64,000 nt of DNA from Streptomyces pristinaespiralis (GTDB taxonomy: Bacteria; Actinomycetota; Actinomycetes; Streptomycetales; Streptomycetaceae). The position numbers were made by a program, and so were the translations under genes. Numbering within the stretch: the stretch's first letter is position 1; each line of letters starts with the position of its first letter. The stretch is taken from NCBI RefSeq assembly GCF_001278075.1, contig NZ_CP011340.1, positions 2,294,001-2,358,000 on the forward strand, in the 5' to 3' direction. Of the stretch, positions 42,911 through 51,901 are shown one piece after another. The notes beneath the pieces were generated by a model. It did no database searches. It was not told the origin of the DNA and worked only from the letters and a program-made list of their open reading frames with translations.

Positions 42911-44389
42911 GTGCAGCAGGGGGAATTAGTCGACCCGTTTCCGTCGGCGGCCGGGCGTCTGGCGAACGGGACGATCAGCCGGCCCGCGATCGAATGGGAG
43001 CAGCGGTACCGCCGTACCGTGATCACCAGCGATACCGTGGCCACCGCTTTCGTGGTGGCGGCGATCGGGAACTTCTTCGGGGTCCGGGACGCGGCCGACT
43101 GGCACGAGAAGTGGGGAATCCTCGCGTTCGGCACCGAACTTCTGGTGCTCGGAGCGCTTGCGGTGAGCCGGTCATGGGCTCCGGCCGTGCTCGGCCAGGG
43201 GGCCGAGGAGTTCCGCCGGCTCGGACGCTCCTTGTTCACGGCGACCGTCGTGCTGGCGCTCGGCGGGATCGCCCTCACCTCGCGCAACATCAAGCTCTGG
43301 ATATTCGTCGCGATCCCCGCGATCGCGCTCGTCACCATGACCGCGCGGTATCTGCTCCGCCTCCGGCTGCACAAACAGCGCAACGAAGGACGGTGCCTGA
43401 GACCGGTGCTCGCCGCCGGGAGCCCGGCCACCGTGCGCGACCTGATCAGCCGGACCCGCAAGTTCCCGCACCTCGGCTGGCGGGTGGAGGCGGTGTGCAC
43501 ACCGGACGGTCTCGGGCCCGACGGTGACCACCTGGACGGGGTGCCGGTCGTCGGCCGGCTGGCGGACCTCGCGGACCACGTCCGCCACGCCGGCTACCGC
43601 GTCGTCGCGGTCACCCCGGACCCGCACTGGTCACCGGACCGGCTGCAGCGGCTGGCGTGGAACCTCGAGGGCAGCGATGCCGAGATGATCGTGGCCCCCG
43701 TCCTGATGGAGGTGGCCGGCCCGCGGCTGCACGTCGACGCGGTGCTCGGGATCCCGCTGCTGAGGGTCAGCATGCCGACCTTCACCGGGGGCCGCCGGGC
43801 GATCAAGGGGGTCGTCGACCGGATGGGCGCGGCGGTCCTGCTGGTGCTGTTCGCCCCGCTGATGGTGCTCGTCGGGCTGGCCGTGCTGGCGGACAGCCGG
43901 GGTGGGGCGCTGTACCGCCAGCGCAGGGTCGGCAAGGACGGCCGCGAGTTCACCATCTTCAAGTTCCGCACCATGGTCGACGGAGCTCACGCGGCACGCG
44001 CCCAGCTCGCCGACCGCAACGAGGGCGCCGGCCTGCTGTTCAAGCTCCGCCGGGATCCGCGGGTGACCCGCGTGGGGGCAGTGCTGCGCCGGTACTCGAT
44101 CGACGAACTCCCGCAGCTGTTCAACGTGCTCACCGGATCGATGTCGCTCGTCGGTCCGCGGCCTCCGCTGCCGGAGGAGTCCGCGGCGTACGGCCCGGAC
44201 ATCCGGCGGCGGCTGCTGGTCAAGCCCGGGCTCACCGGCCTGTGGCAGATCAGCGGACGCAGCGACCTGCCGTGGGAGGAGGCGGTCCGCCTCGACCTGC
44301 GGTACGTGGAGGACTGGTCGCTCGCCCTGGACGCGGTGATCTTGTGGAAGACGCTGCGTGCGGTGATCCACGGGCAGGGGGCCTATTGA
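42911..44389 (+). CDS. WcaJ-like undecaprenyl-phosphate sugar-1-phosphate transferase, TTA codon
   Basis: 492-aa integral membrane enzyme that loads the first sugar phosphate onto undecaprenyl phosphate, starting a repeat unit. Four N-terminal membrane helices (about residues 40-145), a cytoplasmic Rossmann-like part (RCLRPVLAAGSPATVRDLI), a fifth helix (AAVLLVLFAPLMVLVGLAVLA) and the catalytic bacterial-sugar-transferase domain: YRQRRVGKDGREFTIFKFRTM, RRYSIDELPQLFNVLTGSMSLVGPRP, KPGLTGLWQISGRSDL. Start GTG 42911 with a G-run at 42901-42906. Codon 6 is TTA (42926-42928), so translation needs the bldA tRNA. First gene of the operon. Confidence 0.92.
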   Translation: MQQGELVDPFPSAAGRLANGTISRPAIEWEQRYRRTVITSDTVATAFVVAAIGNFFGVRDAADWHEKWGILAFGTELLVLGALAVSRSWAPAVLGQGAEEFRRLGRSLFTATVVLALGGIALTSRNIKLWIFVAIPAIALVTMTARYLLRLRLHKQRNEGRCLRPVLAAGSPATVRDLISRTRKFPHLGWRVEAVCTPDGLGPDGDHLDGVPVVGRLADLADHVRHAGYRVVAVTPDPHWSPDRLQRLAWNLEGSDAEMIVAPVLMEVAGPRLHVDAVLGIPLLRVSMPTFTGGRRAIKGVVDRMGAAVLLVLFAPLMVLVGLAVLADSRGGALYRQRRVGKDGREFTIFKFRTMVDGAHAARAQLADRNEGAGLLFKLRRDPRVTRVGAVLRRYSIDELPQLFNVLTGSMSLVGPRPPLPEESAAYGPDIRRRLLVKPGLTGLWQISGRSDLPWEEAVRLDLRYVEDWSLALDAVILWKTLRAVIHGQGAY

Positions 44390-44471
44390 TGCGCGGGGAC
44401 CTGCGAGGGAACGGTCCCGCCGACGCGCGCACCGCAGGCCACAGGGGCCTGCCTGGGGGGAAGGACGCTTC

Positions 44472-45788
44472 ATGAGAGTCAGTGTTCTCGGGCTCGGCTA
44501 CGTGGGCTGCGTGTCGGCCGCGTGCCTGGCCAGCATGGGTCACGAGGTCATCGGGGTGGACGTGAACCAGGTGAAGGTCGACCTGGTCAACGACGGCAAG
44601 GCCCCGGTGGTCGAGGAGCGGATCGGCGAGCTCATCGCCGAGGTCGTGCGGACCGGAGCCTTACGCGCCACCGGCGACGTCGGCGAGGCGATCAGGGGCA
44701 GCGAGGTGTCGCTGGTCTGCGTGGGCACGCCGTCGGAGCCCAACGGCAGCCTGTGCACCACGTACTTGGAGCGGGTCACGGAGGAGATCGGCGCCGCGCT
44801 GGCCGAGCGGGGCGGACGGCACACCGTCGTGTTCCGCAGCACCATGCTCCCGGGCACCTGCCTGAACCTGCTGGTGCCGATCCTGGAGAAGTACGTCGGC
44901 GGCACGGCCGGTGTGGACATCGGGGTCGCGGTCAACCCGGAGTTCCTGCGCGAGGGCACGAGCGTGCGGGACTTCTTCGACCCGCCCAAGACCGTCATCG
45001 GCGAGCTCGACCCGGCGAGCGGCGACGCGGTGCTGGCGCTCTACGAGGGCCTGCCCGGCGAGGTGTTCCGGGTGCCGGTCCCGACGGCCGAGGCGATCAA
45101 GTACGCGGACAACGCGTTCCACGGCCTCAAGATCGGCTTCGCGAACGAGCTGGGCGCGGTGTGCCGGGCGCTCGGGGTGGACTCGCACCAGGTGATGGAC
45201 GTGTTCCTGGCCGACCGCAAGCTCAACATCAGCCCCGCCTATCTGCGGCCCGGCTTCGCCTTCGGCGGCTCCTGCCTGCCCAAGGACCTGCGCAGCCTGG
45301 TCCACGCGGCGCGGCGGGCCGACGTCTCTGTGCCCATCCTCGCCCACGTGCTGCCCTCCAACGCCGACCATCTGCAACGCGCGGTGGAGCTGGTCGAGCG
45401 CACCGGCAAGCGCCGGGTGGGCCTGTTCGGGCTGTCCTTCAAACCGGGCACCGACGACCTCCGCGAGAGCCCGCTCGTCGAGCTGGCGGAGAGGCTCTTC
45501 GGCAAGGGGTACGACCTGCGGATCCACGACGCCAACGTGAATCTCTCCCGGCTGCTCGGCGCGAACCGCGAGTACATCGAGACCCGGCTGCCGCACCTGG
45601 CGCAGCTGCTCACGGATTCCGTCGACGAGGTGCTCGAGCACGCGGAGGTGTGCCTGGTCGGGACCAGGGACCCGGCCGTGCTGTCGAAGCTGCCCCATGG
45701 CGACGGCCCCGTGATCGTCGACCTCGTCCATCTCCCCGACGCCGATGCGCGCCGGGCCGAACCGGGATACGTGGGCCTTGCCTGGTGA
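44472..45788 (+). CDS. AlgD-like GDP/UDP-sugar 6-dehydrogenase, TTA codon
   Basis: 438-aa NAD-dependent sugar-nucleotide dehydrogenase that makes a uronic acid. N-terminal NAD motif SVLGLGYVGCVSAACLA; central VNPEFLREGT and helix KYADNAFHGLKIGFANE; catalytic Cys in FAFGGSCLPKDLRSL. The wording of this catalytic segment is closer to GDP-mannose 6-dehydrogenase (AlgD) than to UDP-glucose dehydrogenase (which has FGGSCFPKD). Codon 64 is TTA (44661-44663), giving a second bldA-sensitive gene. Start ATG 44472, 82 bp after the previous stop. The end overlaps the next gene. Confidence 0.9.
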   Translation: MRVSVLGLGYVGCVSAACLASMGHEVIGVDVNQVKVDLVNDGKAPVVEERIGELIAEVVRTGALRATGDVGEAIRGSEVSLVCVGTPSEPNGSLCTTYLERVTEEIGAALAERGGRHTVVFRSTMLPGTCLNLLVPILEKYVGGTAGVDIGVAVNPEFLREGTSVRDFFDPPKTVIGELDPASGDAVLALYEGLPGEVFRVPVPTAEAIKYADNAFHGLKIGFANELGAVCRALGVDSHQVMDVFLADRKLNISPAYLRPGFAFGGSCLPKDLRSLVHAARRADVSVPILAHVLPSNADHLQRAVELVERTGKRRVGLFGLSFKPGTDDLRESPLVELAERLFGKGYDLRIHDANVNLSRLLGANREYIETRLPHLAQLLTDSVDEVLEHAEVCLVGTRDPAVLSKLPHGDGPVIVDLVHLPDADARRAEPGYVGLAW

Positions 45789-47058
45789 CACATCGTTCGA
45801 CGACACGGCCGGAAACGGCCGGCCGGACCGCCGCGCGCTGATCCTGGTGGAGAACCTGTCGGTGCCGTTCGACCGGCGGGTGTGGCAGGAGTGCACGACG
45901 CTGCGCGACGCGGGCTGGGAGGTGCATGTCATCTGTCCGCAGGGGAGCAAGCGGGACACGGAGGCCGAGGCGGAGATCGACGGGGTGCGGATCCACCGCT
46001 ACCCGCTGCGGGCGGCCACCGGAGGACCGGCCGGCTACCTGCGGGAGTACGGATCCGCGCTGTGGCACACGGCCCGGCTGGCCCGGAAGGTCGGCCCGGT
46101 CGACGTGGTCCACGCCTGCAACCCGCCCGACCTGCTGTTCCTGCCGGCACTGTGGCTGAAGCGGCGCGGCGCCCGGTTCGTCTTCGACCAGCACGACCTG
46201 GTGCCCGAGCTGTACCTCTCCCGGTTCGACCGCGGCGAGGACCTGCTCTACCGCGCCGTGTGCGCGCTGGAACGGCGTACCTACCGGGCCGCGGACATCG
46301 TGCTCGCCACGAACGAGAGCTACCGGGAGGTCGCGATCCGCCGTGGCGGCCGGCGGCCGGAGGACGTCTTCGTGGTGCGCAGCGCGCCACAGACCGACCG
46401 GTTCCAACCTGTTCCGCCCGAGCCGGAGTTGAAGCGCGGCAAGCCTCATCTGCTGTGCTACCTCGGCGTCATGGGCCCTCAGGACGGCGTCGACTACGCC
46501 TTGCGGGCCCTCGCGAAACTGCGCGACGACCTCGGGCGTACCGACTGGCACGCGGTGTTCGTCGGCGCCGGTGACGCCTTCGACGCGATGGTGGAGCTTT
46601 CCCGGCGGCTCGGGCTCTCGGACCAGGTGCAGTTCACCGGGCGCGTCCCGGACGCCGACCTGGTGCGCTACCTGTCGACCGCGGACGTGTGCCTCTCCCC
46701 CGACCCGCGCAACCCGCTCAACGACGTGTCGACCATGAACAAGGTCCTGGAGTACATGGCGATGGGCCGGCCGGTCGTCTCGTTCGACCTGAAGGAGGCG
46801 CGCGTCTCGGCCGGAGAAGCCGCCGTCTACGCGCCCGCCGACGACGAGGCGGAGTTCGCGGGGCTCATCGCGCTGCTGCTCGACGATCCGGAGAAGCGGG
46901 CCCGGATGGGCAGGATCGGCCAGGAGCGGATCGGCGGGCCGCTCTCCTGGCGGAACTCGCAGGCGTCGCTGCTCGCCGCCTATGCCGCTGCGTGCCGTGA
47001 CCACACCCCGGTGTCGGCGGGCGGCCCGGTCCGCACAGGGAAGAGGCCGCGGCGTTGA
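45745..47058 (+). CDS. Glycosyltransferase family 4 protein
   Basis: 437-aa cytoplasmic GT-B glycosyltransferase. LVENLSVPFDRRVWQECTTL marks the N-domain start, VVHACNPPDLLFLPALWLKRRG the middle, and SPDPRNPLNDVSTMNKVLEYMAMGRPVV the donor-binding C-domain (the STMNKVLEYMAMG part is typical). It adds a sugar to the lipid-linked repeat. The start is uncertain: ATG 45745 overlaps the dehydrogenase by 44 bp without a ribosome-binding site, and TTG 45778 is an alternative; the fold itself begins near residue 25. Confidence 0.85.
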   Translation: MRAGPNRDTWALPGDTSFDDTAGNGRPDRRALILVENLSVPFDRRVWQECTTLRDAGWEVHVICPQGSKRDTEAEAEIDGVRIHRYPLRAATGGPAGYLREYGSALWHTARLARKVGPVDVVHACNPPDLLFLPALWLKRRGARFVFDQHDLVPELYLSRFDRGEDLLYRAVCALERRTYRAADIVLATNESYREVAIRRGGRRPEDVFVVRSAPQTDRFQPVPPEPELKRGKPHLLCYLGVMGPQDGVDYALRALAKLRDDLGRTDWHAVFVGAGDAFDAMVELSRRLGLSDQVQFTGRVPDADLVRYLSTADVCLSPDPRNPLNDVSTMNKVLEYMAMGRPVVSFDLKEARVSAGEAAVYAPADDEAEFAGLIALLLDDPEKRARMGRIGQERIGGPLSWRNSQASLLAAYAAACRDHTPVSAGGPVRTGKRPRR

Positions 47059-48422
47059 GCGATGACACGATCCGTCTGGTCACCATCGGGCGGATTCTCC
47101 GTCAAAGGTGGCGGCTGCTCGCCGTCCTCGCCGCCGTGGGCGCACTCGTCGGCCACGGCACCTCGGTGGTGTTCCCGCCGCGTTACACGGCGTCGGCATC
47201 GGTGCTGCTGCCGGGGCAGTGGGAGGAGCGCGAGCTGCTGACCCAGGTGGACATCGCGACCAGTTCGACGGTGGTCGACCGCGCGGCCGCCGAGCTCGGC
47301 TGGAACGACGTCAGCCGCGCCGAGCTGCGGGACCGGGTGACCGCCGAGGCCGCCGACGGGAACATCATCAAGATCTCGGGTACGGCCGACACCCCTGAGC
47401 GCGCGCAGCGGCTCTCGGACCGGGTGGCCCGGCAGTTCGTCGAATTCGCCGCGCGGGTCGCGGGCGGCAACACCGACCCCGGAGCGGCCACGGGGCCCGA
47501 GGCGCTGCGGCAGAAGGTGGAGGAGACCAACCGCCGCATCACCGAACTGGCGAACGCGGCCGATCCGGGGCGGACCGTGGAGAGCGTGCAGGCCCGCACC
47601 ACGCTCGAGAAGCTGCGCACCTCGTTGGAAGAGGCCATGACGAAGCTGGACGAGGCCGACCCGGCGAACGACAAGGCCGGCATGGTCGTCATGGGGCCGG
47701 CCGCCCGGCCGACCGGCGAGGCACCGCCGACGAGGCTGCAGCTCATCGTCGCCGGGGCGCTGCTGTTCTTCCTGCTCGCGGTCATCGGCCATCTCGTCGC
47801 CGCACGGATGAACCGCCGGCTGCGCACCGAACCGGAGATCGCCGCGGCGTTGGGCTCCGCGCTGCTCGGCACCGTCGACGCGCCCTATGACCGGCGCGCC
47901 CACCGGCCGGAAGGCGGGGGCCCACGGGCCCGGATCCGCCGGCTCCTCGGCATCGACACCCGGTGGGACATACCGACCCCGCGGAAGTCCGGCGACGAGG
48001 CCGGCACACGGATCCGCTACCGGCGGGTGTGCGCCCGTATCCAGGACATGCTGCCGGCCCCCCGGCAACTGCTGGTCGTCGTACCGGACGGTGACGAGAC
48101 CGCCCGCCGGGCGGCCGGGCGGCTCGTCGCGGAGGCCGCGAGCGATCCGGTGCTGCGGATGGCGGAGGTTTCGGTGGACCGGCCGTTGGTCCCGGACCGC
48201 GGCTCCGAGTCCGGTGCCCTGGTCGTCGTCGGCGCGGGCAGCTGGACCGCGGAGGAGCTCGCCGGCATCGCCGAGGCGTGTGCGGACGGCGGGCACGAGG
48301 TCGTCGGCGTCGTCGTCGCCGGCCCGGTCCGGGCCCGTCCGGCGGGCCCCTCCGGACATCCCCCGAACGACGCCCCTCCGGCGCTCGCGGTTCACGGCCG
48401 GGCGACGGGAGGTTCGGCGTGA
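47055..48422 (+). CDS. Wzz-like chain-length protein with decayed kinase domain (first copy)
   Basis: 455-aa polysaccharide co-polymerase. Two membrane helices frame a coiled extracytoplasmic segment: WRLLAVLAAVGALVGHG near residue 25 and LQLIVAGALLFFLLAVIGHLV near 235. The C-terminal cytoplasmic part keeps the outline of a BY-kinase domain (RRVCARIQDML, LLVVVPDGDETARRAAGRLVAEA, ESGALVVVGAGSWTAEELAGIAEAC) but has no Walker A lysine, no Walker B and no tyrosine cluster. So it should control chain length but not phosphorylate. The TTG start at 47055 overlaps the previous stop (TTGA). Confidence 0.8.
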   Translation: MSDDTIRLVTIGRILRQRWRLLAVLAAVGALVGHGTSVVFPPRYTASASVLLPGQWEERELLTQVDIATSSTVVDRAAAELGWNDVSRAELRDRVTAEAADGNIIKISGTADTPERAQRLSDRVARQFVEFAARVAGGNTDPGAATGPEALRQKVEETNRRITELANAADPGRTVESVQARTTLEKLRTSLEEAMTKLDEADPANDKAGMVVMGPAARPTGEAPPTRLQLIVAGALLFFLLAVIGHLVAARMNRRLRTEPEIAAALGSALLGTVDAPYDRRAHRPEGGGPRARIRRLLGIDTRWDIPTPRKSGDEAGTRIRYRRVCARIQDMLPAPRQLLVVVPDGDETARRAAGRLVAEAASDPVLRMAEVSVDRPLVPDRGSESGALVVVGAGSWTAEELAGIAEACADGGHEVVGVVVAGPVRARPAGPSGHPPNDAPPALAVHGRATGGSA

Positions 48423-49945
48423 CCACGAGCACGACTGCGGATTCCTCGGCCGCCGCTCCGCTCCTCGACCTGCAGGCGCTGGTCGTGGCGGTGCGCAGGC
48501 GCCGCCGCCTCTGGTGCGCCATGGCGCTGCTGGGGCTGCTGGCCGGCGCGGCGTCGGCGGTCCTGATGCCGCCCGCGCCGAGCGCGGTGACCAAGGTGCT
48601 GGTGGCGCACGAGGAGGACCAGCCGAACGACACCGGAACGCTGATCCGTACCGACGTCGAGCTGCTGCGGACCACGCGGATCGCCGACAAGGCCCTGCGG
48701 TCCCTCAACTCCACTGAGGACCCCGAGGACTTCATGCGCGACTACCGGGGCACCGGCCTGACCAACAACCTGCTGCAGATCGAAGTGAGCGGTGACAGCG
48801 ACGCGGAAGCGGTGGCCCGGGCCGAGGCGCTGGCCGACGCTTTCGTCGCGGACCATGTGAAGCGGATGGGGGACGCCGCGAAGGCCGAGGCCAAGGCCCT
48901 GCTCGACCAGCGTGACCGCATGCGGGACGAACTCGCCCGGGTCAACAAGGCGATCGGGGAGCAGGCGCCGGAGAGCGGCCCGGAAGCGTCGGCGACCATC
49001 GAGTCGCTCTTCGCCCGCCGGGCCGAACTCGACTCGCGGATCGCCGACTTCGACCAGCGGGCCGCAGAGGCGCAGACCGGCACGCCCAAGGTCGTCGCCG
49101 GCACACAGATCGTGGACGCCCCACGCGCGGTGCGCCACTCCCTCCCCAAGGCCGCCGCCACCAACTCCGCGATCGGGCTCGTCCTCGGGCTCGTCCTCGG
49201 GCTCGCGCTGGCCGCAGTCGGCGCGGTGGTGGCGGACCGCCCCGTGCTGCGCCGGGACATCGCGGCGAATCTCGGCGCCTCGGTCATCGCGGAGCTGCGC
49301 CGCGCGTCCTTGCGGTCGGGCAGGCCGTGGCGGCGCAGGACCCGGGCGGCACGGGCACGGCTCGCCGGGACCCTCGCCCGCGCCGTGCGCGGCTCCGCCG
49401 AACCGGTGTCGCTGCTGGAACTGGGCTGTGCGCGCAGCACGAGCGTGATCGCCATGGACCTCGCCGCGGCACTGGCGCCGGAGGGTCCGGTGGTCGTCGT
49501 CGACGGTCTGCCGGGCCGGCGGCTCGCGGGCCGCCGTCCGAAGCCGGGCGACCCGGCCGTGGTCGGCGGCGAGCGTGCCGCGGCCGTCTCGCACGAGGAA
49601 CGCCGGCTCGGCGTCGGCTCTGTTGCGCCCGGCACGGCGTGGACCGACCTCCAGTACCTCGGGACCCGGACCGTGCTCGTCGTGCGTGCCGGACACGGCA
49701 GCGCCGCGTGGCTGCACACCGTGGCACGGCAGCTCGCGGACCAGCGCATCGCGGTGATCGGTGTGGTGCTGGTCGACCCCGATCCGCGTGACCGGACCGA
49801 CGGCACGCTGTGGGACGGACGGCACACCGCGCTGCGCGGCCTGCGCGAGCGGACGGCCGGGCAGAACGGGACGGCCAGGCCGCGGACGGAACGGCTGCCG
49901 ATGTGGGCCGCACGGGTACCGGACAACGACCAGGAGGCGCGGTAG
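48419..49945 (+). CDS. Wzz-like chain-length protein with decayed kinase domain (second copy)
   Basis: 508-aa homologue of the preceding protein. First membrane helix LWCAMALLGLLAGAASAVLM near residue 40, a long coiled segment with EALADAFVADHVKRMGDAAKAEAKAL, and the second helix SAIGLVLGLVLGLALAAVGAVVA near 260. The C-terminal part again resembles a BY-kinase (LLELGCARSTSVIAMDLAAAL in the place of Walker A, TVLVVRAGHGSAAWLHTVARQL later) but the P-loop GKS/T is missing. Starts with GTG 48419 overlapping the previous stop. Two copies side by side suggest a heteromeric ring. Confidence 0.8.
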   Translation: MTTSTTADSSAAAPLLDLQALVVAVRRRRRLWCAMALLGLLAGAASAVLMPPAPSAVTKVLVAHEEDQPNDTGTLIRTDVELLRTTRIADKALRSLNSTEDPEDFMRDYRGTGLTNNLLQIEVSGDSDAEAVARAEALADAFVADHVKRMGDAAKAEAKALLDQRDRMRDELARVNKAIGEQAPESGPEASATIESLFARRAELDSRIADFDQRAAEAQTGTPKVVAGTQIVDAPRAVRHSLPKAAATNSAIGLVLGLVLGLALAAVGAVVADRPVLRRDIAANLGASVIAELRRASLRSGRPWRRRTRAARARLAGTLARAVRGSAEPVSLLELGCARSTSVIAMDLAAALAPEGPVVVVDGLPGRRLAGRRPKPGDPAVVGGERAAAVSHEERRLGVGSVAPGTAWTDLQYLGTRTVLVVRAGHGSAAWLHTVARQLADQRIAVIGVVLVDPDPRDRTDGTLWDGRHTALRGLRERTAGQNGTARPRTERLPMWAARVPDNDQEAR

Positions 49946-49948
49946 GAC

Positions 49949-51883
49949 ATGTGTGGCATCGCGGGTACTTACCGATGGCCGGACGGGAAGCTGGTGACCG
50001 ACCGGCTCACAGAGACCCTCGCCCACCGGGGTCCGGACGGAGCGGGCCGGTACGGCCACTCGGCCGGTGACGGCGAGGTGCAGCTCGGGCACCGCCGGCT
50101 CGCCATCATCGACCTGTCGGGGACCGGCGCCCAGCCGATGGTCTCGGACGGCCTCGCCCTCACGTACAACGGCGAGCTGTACAACGCGCCCGAGCTGCGT
50201 GCCGAGCTGGCGGCCGCCGGGGTGCGCTTCCGCGGTACCTCCGACACCGAGGTGCTCCTCGAGGCCTGGCGGCGCTGGGGCACGGACTGCCTGCCCCGGC
50301 TGCGCGGCATGTTCGCGTTCGGGATCTTCGACGAGCGGACCGGTGAACTGGTGCTGGTCCGGGACCAGTTGGGCATCAAGCCGCTGTTCCTGCTCCGGCG
50401 CGGCGAGGGCCTGGTGTTCGCCTCGGAGCTGAAGGCGCTCGCCGCCGCGACCGGCGGGTCCCTGGAGGTGGACCACGCGGCGCTGGTGGCCTCGCTGCTG
50501 TACTACTGGGTGCCGGACTCACGGTGCGCGTTCCGTGAAGCGGAGAAGCTGCCGCCGGGGAGCTGGCTGAGGTGCCGGCCCGACGGCCGGGTGGAGCGCG
50601 GCCGGTTCTGGAACCTGAAGGACGTCGCCGCCGAGGGCCGCGAGCGGGCCCGGGCCGGCGAGCGGCCCGATGTCGCCGCCCTCGTCGAGGAGTCGACCCG
50701 GCGCCACCTGCTCTCCGACGTACCCGTGGCGACCTTCCTCTCCGGCGGCCTCGACTCCAGCTACCTGACCGCGCTGGCGGCCCGCCACCGACCGGGGATC
50801 TCCGCCTACACGATCGGGTTCCGCGCCGAGGACGCCAAATTCGAGGCGATGCCCGACGACCTGCGTTACGCCCGGCAGGTGGCCGAGCGGTTCGGCGTCG
50901 ACCTCCATGAGATCGAGATCGCCCCGAACGTGCTCGACCTGCTGCCGCGGATGACGTACCACCTGGACGAGCCGATCGGCGACCCCGCCGCGATCAACAC
51001 GTTCCTCATCTGCTCGGCGGCCCGGGAGGCCGGGGTCAAGGTGATGCTCTCGGGGATGGGGGCCGACGAGCTGTTCGCCGGGTACCGCAAGCACCTCGCC
51101 AACCTGCTCGCGCTGCGCTACCAGCGGGTCCCCCGGCCCCTGCGGCACGGCCTGTCCAGGGCCGTGGACAGGCTGCCGGTCGCCTCGTCCCGCCGGGGGT
51201 ACCGGTCGGTGCGCTTCGCGAAGCGGTTCCTCTCCTTCGCCGAACTGCCGGAGGAGACCGCGTTCCGGCGCAGCTACACCATGTACGACCAGGACGAGCT
51301 GCTCGCCCTGGTGGATCCGGACCTGGCCCCCGCGGTCGAGGACGTGCTGACCGAACACGCGGACGTCTACCAGGACAACGACCTCGACGACTTCGTCAAC
51401 CGCATGTGCCTGGGCGACGCCCGGATGTTCCTGCCGGGCCTGAACCTCGCGTACACGGACCGCTCGAGCATGGCCGCGTCGACCGAGGTGCGGGTGCCGT
51501 ACGTGGACGTCGAGGTGGTCAAGGCGGCGTTCGCCGTGCCCGGCGACCGCAAGATCGTCGGACGGCAGGGCAAGGCCGTCCTCAAGGAGGCGGCCGGCTC
51601 GATCCTGCCCCGGGAGATCGTGTACCGGCCCAAGGGCCTGTTCAGCGCCCCGCTGCGCGCCTGGATGAGCCGGGACCTGGCACCGCTGGTGCGCGAGGTG
51701 GTCAACGACGGCGAGCTCGTACGGTCCGGGTTCCTGCGCCGCGACGCGCTGCAGCGGCTCGTCGCCGCGGACGCCGCCGGGCAGCAGGACTACTCCAAGC
51801 ATCTGTGGCATGTGCTGACCCTCGAGTACTGGTATCGCGACGCGACCTCTGGGTCCGGCCAGAGCACTCGGTCAACGGCTTAG
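49949..51883 (+). CDS. AsnB-type glutamine-hydrolysing amidotransferase
   Basis: 644-aa two-domain enzyme. Cys2 of MCGIAGTY is the glutaminase nucleophile; the N-domain has LAHRGPDGAGRYGH and TYNGELYNAPELR. The synthetase domain carries the ATP P-loop SGGLDSSYL (265-273) and GMGADELFAGY. In polysaccharide operons such proteins (for example P. aeruginosa WbpS) amidate uronic acids rather than make asparagine, so a uronamide is a likely product here. Start ATG 49949 with GGAGG just upstream. Confidence 0.9.
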   Translation: MCGIAGTYRWPDGKLVTDRLTETLAHRGPDGAGRYGHSAGDGEVQLGHRRLAIIDLSGTGAQPMVSDGLALTYNGELYNAPELRAELAAAGVRFRGTSDTEVLLEAWRRWGTDCLPRLRGMFAFGIFDERTGELVLVRDQLGIKPLFLLRRGEGLVFASELKALAAATGGSLEVDHAALVASLLYYWVPDSRCAFREAEKLPPGSWLRCRPDGRVERGRFWNLKDVAAEGRERARAGERPDVAALVEESTRRHLLSDVPVATFLSGGLDSSYLTALAARHRPGISAYTIGFRAEDAKFEAMPDDLRYARQVAERFGVDLHEIEIAPNVLDLLPRMTYHLDEPIGDPAAINTFLICSAAREAGVKVMLSGMGADELFAGYRKHLANLLALRYQRVPRPLRHGLSRAVDRLPVASSRRGYRSVRFAKRFLSFAELPEETAFRRSYTMYDQDELLALVDPDLAPAVEDVLTEHADVYQDNDLDDFVNRMCLGDARMFLPGLNLAYTDRSSMAASTEVRVPYVDVEVVKAAFAVPGDRKIVGRQGKAVLKEAAGSILPREIVYRPKGLFSAPLRAWMSRDLAPLVREVVNDGELVRSGFLRRDALQRLVAADAAGQQDYSKHLWHVLTLEYWYRDATSGSGQSTRSTA

Positions 51884-51901
51884 GAATTCAGAGGAGTTCG
51901 A

